NCBI GenBank assembly: GCA_964428475.1
Contig: CAYRYO010000022.1
Coordinates: 1-29,698 of the forward strand
Direction: 5' to 3'
DNA length: 29,698 nucleotides
Origin: JARICQ01 sp964428475
Lineage (GTDB): Bacteria; Bacillota; Clostridia; Tissierellales; Tissierellaceae
Shown here one piece after another: positions 28,457 through 29,698 of this stretch. The position numbers were made by a program, and so were the translations under genes. Within the stretch, counting starts at the first letter, position 1. Each line of letters starts with the position of its first letter. The notes under the pieces were generated by a model. That model worked only from the letters and a program-made list of their open reading frames with translations. It searched no databases and was not told the origin of the DNA.

Positions 28457-29629
28457 ATGATAAAAACCAATGACAGAGTACAGGACTTTTGTTTTGAAGG
28501 CGGACTTTATGAAGTATTTCAAAAAGCTTTAGAATTAGAAGCAGCTGGTAAGTCGATTATTCACATGGAAATAGGAAAACCTGATTTTGATTCTCCACAA
28601 ATAGCCAAAGAAGCTGTAAAAAAGGCATTAGATGAGGGAATGGTTCACTACACTGCTATGGCAGGCATTGAACCACTAAGACAAGCTATTACAGATAAGT
28701 ATAAAAGAGATCATGGTTTAGTTTATGATCCTAAAAGTGAGATAGTAGTTACTGCTGGTGCTTGTGAGGCAATTGGAGTAGCAATGCTAGCACTTATGAA
28801 TCCAGGAGATGAAATATTAGTACCAGGACCTTATTTCCCAGCATATTTAGACCAAGCTATAATAGCTAATGTAAAATTAGTAGAGGTACCTTTGAAGATG
28901 GAAAACGAATTTAGTTTAAAGGTAGAAGATTTAAGAAATGGAATAACGGACAAAACTAAAATACTACTTATAAATACTCCTCACAATCCTACAGGTGCTA
29001 TAATAGAAAAAGCAGATTTAGAAAAGATTGCTAAATTAGCTATAGAAAAGGACTTAATAGTAATTTCAGATGAAACATATGATCAATTCTTGTTTGAGGG
29101 AGAACACTTCAGCATAGCATCTGTTGAAGGTATGAAAGAAAGAACTATAGTAATAAATTCAGCTTCTAAGACATTTTCTATGACGGGTTGGAGAATTGGA
29201 TATGCTATGGGGCCTGCTCATATAATTAAATATCTAACAAAAGTTCATCAAAACTTCTCTACTTGTGCAACTTCATTTGCCCAAGCGGGAGCAGCAGCAG
29301 CTTATAATGATGGCGAAGAGTTTATAAGTGGAATGCTCAAGGAATTTGAAAGAAGAGGAGAGTTGATATACAAGAAATTGTCTGAAATAGATGGAATAAG
29401 GGTATTGAAACCAAAAGGAGCTTTCTATGCATTTCCTAATATAGAAGGTTTAGGAATGGAAGAAAATGAATTCTGTAAATATATTCTTGAGGAAGCTGGA
29501 GTAGCTATAGTACCTGGAGCTTCTTTTGGAGAGTACGGAAAAGGTTTTGTCAGAATGTGCTATGCATGTAGTTATGAGCAGATTGAAGAAGCTATGGATA
29601 AAATGAAGAAGGCTATAGAAAAACTATAG
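28457..29629 (+). CDS. Pyridoxal phosphate-dependent class I/II aminotransferase
   Basis: A 390-aa fold-type I aminotransferase. Seen: HYTAMAGIEPLRQAI (substrate entry), TAGACEAIGVAMLALMNPGDEILVPGPYFPAY, NTPHNPTG (N177), DETYDQF (D205, Y208), PLP-binding Lys238 in SASKTFSMTGWRIGY, and the carboxylate-binding Arg in GFVRMCYA near the C-terminus. AGGAGGGG precedes the ATG. It probably interconverts the 2-oxoacid handled by the preceding dehydrogenase with its amino acid, using glutamate, aspartate or alanine as partner. Amino-acid specificity cannot be read from the sequence. Confidence 0.92.
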   Translation: MIKTNDRVQDFCFEGGLYEVFQKALELEAAGKSIIHMEIGKPDFDSPQIAKEAVKKALDEGMVHYTAMAGIEPLRQAITDKYKRDHGLVYDPKSEIVVTAGACEAIGVAMLALMNPGDEILVPGPYFPAYLDQAIIANVKLVEVPLKMENEFSLKVEDLRNGITDKTKILLINTPHNPTGAIIEKADLEKIAKLAIEKDLIVISDETYDQFLFEGEHFSIASVEGMKERTIVINSASKTFSMTGWRIGYAMGPAHIIKYLTKVHQNFSTCATSFAQAGAAAAYNDGEEFISGMLKEFERRGELIYKKLSEIDGIRVLKPKGAFYAFPNIEGLGMEENEFCKYILEEAGVAIVPGASFGEYGKGFVRMCYACSYEQIEEAMDKMKKAIEKL

Positions 29630-29665
29630 AAAGCTAGTAAAATAAATATTAATGGAGGTTTGAAA

Positions 29666-29698
29666 ATGGACTTAAGTAAAAGAATTAAAGATTTGACT
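29666..29698 (+). CDS. Start of a further gene, possibly a second aminotransferase (3' partial)
   Basis: ATG 29666 preceded by ATGGAGG, 36 bases after the aminotransferase stop. The 11 visible codons read MDLSKRIKDLT, which resembles the opening of aspartate-aminotransferase-like proteins (LSKRxxxxxPS). Eleven residues are too few for a firm call. Spacing suggests it belongs to the same operon. Confidence 0.5.
   Translation, partial: MDLSKRIKDLT

Overview
The window is AT-rich, densely coded DNA with strong AGGAGG-type Shine-Dalgarno sites, several TTG/GTG starts, lipoprotein signals and no outer-membrane genes. This fits a low-GC Bacillota, most likely an anaerobic Clostridia/Tissierellia-type bacterium; genus cannot be read from the sequence. 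No rRNA, tRNA, CRISPR array or intact insertion sequence was seen. One assembly gap of 100 N lies at 25412-25511.

Layout. (1) 1-4795: a D-glycerate/hydroxypyruvate dehydrogenase (5' end outside the window), glycerate 2-kinase, a small PC4/YdbC-like ssDNA-binding protein, a cytosolic 5'-nucleotidase-family phosphohydrolase and an alpha/beta hydrolase, all on + and closely spaced, ending in a hairpin. (2) 4778-5493: debris, namely the C-terminal stub of a DUF2975 membrane protein, its intact partner HTH regulator, and a 14-codon stub of a HAD phosphatase. (3) 5494-10487: an ABC transporter (ATPase plus 842-aa FtsX-type permease) with its own response regulator and histidine kinase, resembling antimicrobial-peptide sensing and detoxification modules. 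(4) 10488-10904 (417 bases, no intact gene): remnants of a nucleotidase 3' end, a GNAT 5' end and a hydrolase 3' end, then a strong terminator and a small palindrome. (5) 10905-15409: two small polytopic membrane proteins (the first resembles DUF5058), an AbgB-like M20 amidohydrolase and a PucR-type regulator; this looks like an uncharacterised uptake-and-hydrolysis system. A GNAT acetyltransferase follows. (6) 16056-22543: a Pho-box-like element and a complete phosphate regulon, pstS-pstC-pstA-pstB-phoU-phoP-phoR, in which PstS is circularly permuted. (7) 26340-22540 on the minus strand: a TRAP transporter (dctQ, dctM with the gap, dctP) and a LarA-like nickel-pincer isomerase-family enzyme. 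(8) 26341-26648 (308 bases, no gene): divergent promoters, a GntR-type operator and an orphan Shine-Dalgarno sequence. (9) 26649-29698 on +: a GntR/FCD regulator, a CtBP-family D-2-hydroxyacid dehydrogenase, a class I aminotransferase and the start of a further gene.

How the parts may work together. Regions 7-9 read as one regulated pathway. A carboxylate enters by the TRAP transporter, a LarA-like enzyme changes the stereochemistry at a hydroxylated carbon, a 2-hydroxyacid dehydrogenase oxidises it to a 2-oxoacid, and an aminotransferase aminates it. The same 11-base sequence ATTTGTATACA lies in both control regions, which ties the two arms to the GntR regulator. Region 5 pairs an amidohydrolase with two membrane proteins where E. 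coli has the AbgT transporter. These two loci are the best candidates for undescribed biology. Substrates are not determined by the sequence.
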